64,000 nucleotides of DNA from Pseudomonas sputi (lineage in GTDB: Bacteria; Pseudomonadota; Gammaproteobacteria; Pseudomonadales; Pseudomonadaceae): positions 39,650-103,649 of the forward strand of contig NZ_BQHI01000019.1 in the NCBI RefSeq assembly GCF_021603585.1, written 5' to 3'. Of this stretch, positions 62,158 through 64,000 are shown piece by piece (the first letter of the stretch is position 1; each line of letters begins with the position of its first letter). A program made the translations under genes and the position numbers. Under the pieces are notes generated by a model. The model did no database searches. It had not been told where the DNA came from and saw nothing but the letters and a program-made list of their open reading frames with translations.

Positions 62158-64000
62158 TGGATGCCGTCACCCGCATCGAGCAAGAACTCGACAGCTTTCC
62201 CCGCACCCTCGATCTCTATCGCGAACAGCTCAAGCACTGGCTCGGTCGCTCGGCAGACCGCGTCAGTCATGAGGCCGATCTGCCTTCGCTGATGGGGATG
62301 GAGCGGATCATCCGTTTCGGCGAGCACAGTACGGCGGTCGCGATTGACGACAAGCGTTTCTCTTCTGCGGTCGTGCAATGCCCGGAAAGCGGGTCGATGG
62401 AGATCGAGAGCAAGTTCGAGTCGGCATACGACATTCCATTGGGCGACATCGTTGTCAATGTGGTGGCGGTGGAGGGCGGCGCAGTCAAGTCCGTCACCCT
62501 TGATGCTCAGGGCAAAGGGGTGTTCACCGGAGAGGCGGGGAAGTTCTATCGGGTGGTGGTGCACGGCGAGGCCAGCGAGAAGCAGGTTGATGCGCTGTTC
62601 AAGTCCTACGACGGCCTGACTCGGCAGCTGGATGACTGGCTGCGCAGCGAATGGCAGGGTTTCAAGCCGCAGTGGTCGCAGTCGGTGGCCATAGCAGCGG
62701 GGAACGGCATGCTGGCCGGGAGCTGGGCGGCGATCGAGGGAGTGTGGGACAGCATCGGGTTGCTGTCGGAGATTCTCAAGAATCCCGGAAAGTTTGCCGA
62801 GCGGTTGGGCAGTGGCGCCGCAGAGCTGATCGCGCTGGCAGAAACCGCGCCTGAAATGATGGAGAAGCTTCAGTTACTGGTCAGTGACGAAGCAGCGCTG
62901 TGTTTGTTGCTGCGAACTGCCAGCCTCTGGCTGGAGATGCTGCCACCCAATGAAATTGCCGGGAAAACCGCCGAGGCGGTATCGATGGTGGTGGTGCAAC
63001 TGCTGATCGATGTGTTGATCGGCGTTGTGTTGACCTTTGTTGGCGCCGGGGCCGGGATGGCGTACCTGACCTTGCGTCTGGCGGATCGTGGCGCTCAATT
63101 GCTGTCAGCGGTGACGCGCCTGGTAAAGGCGATGTTCGGCATCGTCAGTACTTTCATCGGTTATGTGAACCAGTACAAATCCGTCGCCGCTCGGGGTATC
63201 GCCGCTGGGGTGAAAAGGGGCCGCATGCAATTGCGCTGGGATGCCCGGCGTAATGCCTCCCTGAAAAAAGACGAGCACCACGACGACACACCGGATCAGG
63301 CGAAGAACCCCAATGGTGACAGCGTCGATTGTGCGCCGAGGACCTGCACCAACGGCTGTCCGGTGTCGATGGTCACCGGCGAAGAGCTGCTGACCCTGAC
63401 TGACGGCGTGCTCGACGGGCTGCTGCCGTTCGAGTTCACTCGGTTGTACCGCAGCAGTGCCGCCGAGATCGATGTCGGGTTGGGGTTCGGCTGGAGCCAT
63501 TCGCTGGCGCATCGGCTGGAGGTCGATGGCGCTGCGGTGGTCTGGGTTGACCATGAGAACCGGCGCACGCAGTTTCCATTGCCGAGCGTCGAGCGGCCGG
63601 CGATTCACAACAGCTTGTCGCGGGCGGCGATCTTTCTCGGGGATGAGCCGCAGGAGCTGATTGTTGCGCTGGCCGGGGACGCGGCGCGGTTTTATCACTT
63701 TCGGGCTGGGCGTCTGACGGTTGTCAGCGATGCGTATGGCAATCGTCTGACGGTGCATCGGGATCTTTCCGACCGGATTCAACGGCTGGATAACGGCGCT
63801 GGCCGTTCGCTGCTGCTGCGCTACGAGCGGGCGCATCTGGTCGCGGTCGATTATCAGGTTTTTCGGGAGTCAGCCTGGCGCACCGAGCAGACGCTGGCCA
63901 GCTATCGCTTTGATGCCCGTCATCGGCTGATCGAGGCGTCGAACGCCGTCGGCGAAAGCGAGCGTTACGACTACGACGACCAACACGTCATCCTGCAGCG
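62157..64000 (+). CDS. Rhs family protein, 5' part (truncated by window end)
   Basis: Open frame of 614 codons starting MDAVTRIEQELDSFPRTLDL and running off the window. The first ~270 residues are of unknown fold; a hydrophobic segment (about 278-305, VVVQLLIDVLIGVVLTFVG) follows. A Cys-rich spacer (CAPRTCTNGCPVS, near 390) leads into the Rhs/DUF6531 beginning SMVTGEELLTLTDGVLDGLLPFEF, then YD-like repeats (DAYGNRLTVHRD). There is no PAAR domain. Rhs proteins are usually secreted polymorphic toxins; the toxin tip and immunity gene lie outside the window. Confidence 0.85.
   Translation, partial: MDAVTRIEQELDSFPRTLDLYREQLKHWLGRSADRVSHEADLPSLMGMERIIRFGEHSTAVAIDDKRFSSAVVQCPESGSMEIESKFESAYDIPLGDIVVNVVAVEGGAVKSVTLDAQGKGVFTGEAGKFYRVVVHGEASEKQVDALFKSYDGLTRQLDDWLRSEWQGFKPQWSQSVAIAAGNGMLAGSWAAIEGVWDSIGLLSEILKNPGKFAERLGSGAAELIALAETAPEMMEKLQLLVSDEAALCLLLRTASLWLEMLPPNEIAGKTAEAVSMVVVQLLIDVLIGVVLTFVGAGAGMAYLTLRLADRGAQLLSAVTRLVKAMFGIVSTFIGYVNQYKSVAARGIAAGVKRGRMQLRWDARRNASLKKDEHHDDTPDQAKNPNGDSVDCAPRTCTNGCPVSMVTGEELLTLTDGVLDGLLPFEFTRLYRSSAAEIDVGLGFGWSHSLAHRLEVDGAAVVWVDHENRRTQFPLPSVERPAIHNSLSRAAIFLGDEPQELIVALAGDAARFYHFRAGRLTVVSDAYGNRLTVHRDLSDRIQRLDNGAGRSLLLRYERAHLVAVDYQVFRESAWRTEQTLASYRFDARHRLIEASNAVGESERYDYDDQHVILQ

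Overview
The window is chromosomal DNA from a Pseudomonas of the fluorescens group. It is GC-rich, with dense SD-led genes, many U-tract terminators of the GCCCCGC or ACCCGC hairpin type, and a gene order typical of that genus: sucAB-lpd-sucCD, purMN, hda, a complete late cobalamin operon next to a MarR/MFS pair, and rdgC. This assignment comes from gene content and protein sequence as read. No database search was run.

Layout. 1-5.7 kb: end of the TCA-cycle operon (sucA 3' end, sucB, lpd, a leader that may be a structured RNA, sucC, sucD). 5.9-8.5 kb: brnQ and two small membrane proteins. 8.6-15.3 kb: a small lipoprotein, two PaaI-like thioesterases, htpG with a good sigma-32 promoter match, a dienelactone-hydrolase family enzyme, a pirin, an OsmC protein and an exported amidohydrolase. 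15.4-24.6 kb: a chemoreceptor, the purM-purN-DUF3108 operon, DUF2066 and PerM-like proteins, hda and two NlpC/P60 lipoproteins separated by a compact promoter-terminator unit. 24.6-26.6 kb: a PQQ-type sugar dehydrogenase lipoprotein and an unknown protein.

26.8-35.9 kb: a cobalamin riboswitch followed by ten tightly overlapping genes (cobO, cobB, bluB, cobD, cobC, cobQ, cobP, cobT, alpha-ribazole phosphatase, cobS). Together they take cobyrinate a,c-diamide chemistry through to adenosylcobalamin, including the lower ligand. Next come a MarR regulator and an MFS transporter, each with the same 16-bp palindrome at its promoter, plus a 40-residue membrane microprotein and a periplasmic glutathione peroxidase.

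38.4-43.7 kb: a FadL-type porin, two short unknown proteins, an approximately 950-bp stretch with no convincing gene, a Sel1-like protein and rmuC. 43.7-55.1 kb: an MxtR/CrbS-like transporter-kinase hybrid, a TetR/MFS divergent pair with a long inverted repeat, a cupin, a TDT-family transporter, a LplT-acyltransferase fusion, a guanidinium exporter preceded by a guanidine-II riboswitch, a BASS transporter and rdgC. 55.3-55.8 kb: a tandemly duplicated tRNA-Val/tRNA-Asp cassette. 56-64 kb: a catalase-like protein coupled to a di-haem cytochrome, an FKBP isomerase lipoprotein, a YkvA protein behind two inverted DnaA boxes, an XRE/unknown/Sel1 operon, and the start of an Rhs protein that runs off the window.

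Most of the window is conserved housekeeping sequence. The parts most worth a second look are the regulatory sequences (twin MarR operators with a probable leaderless mRNA, inverted DnaA-box pairs, the short promoter-terminator unit, the TetR inverted repeat over an SD), the catalase-like/di-haem pair, the XRE-Sel1 operon and the truncated Rhs locus.
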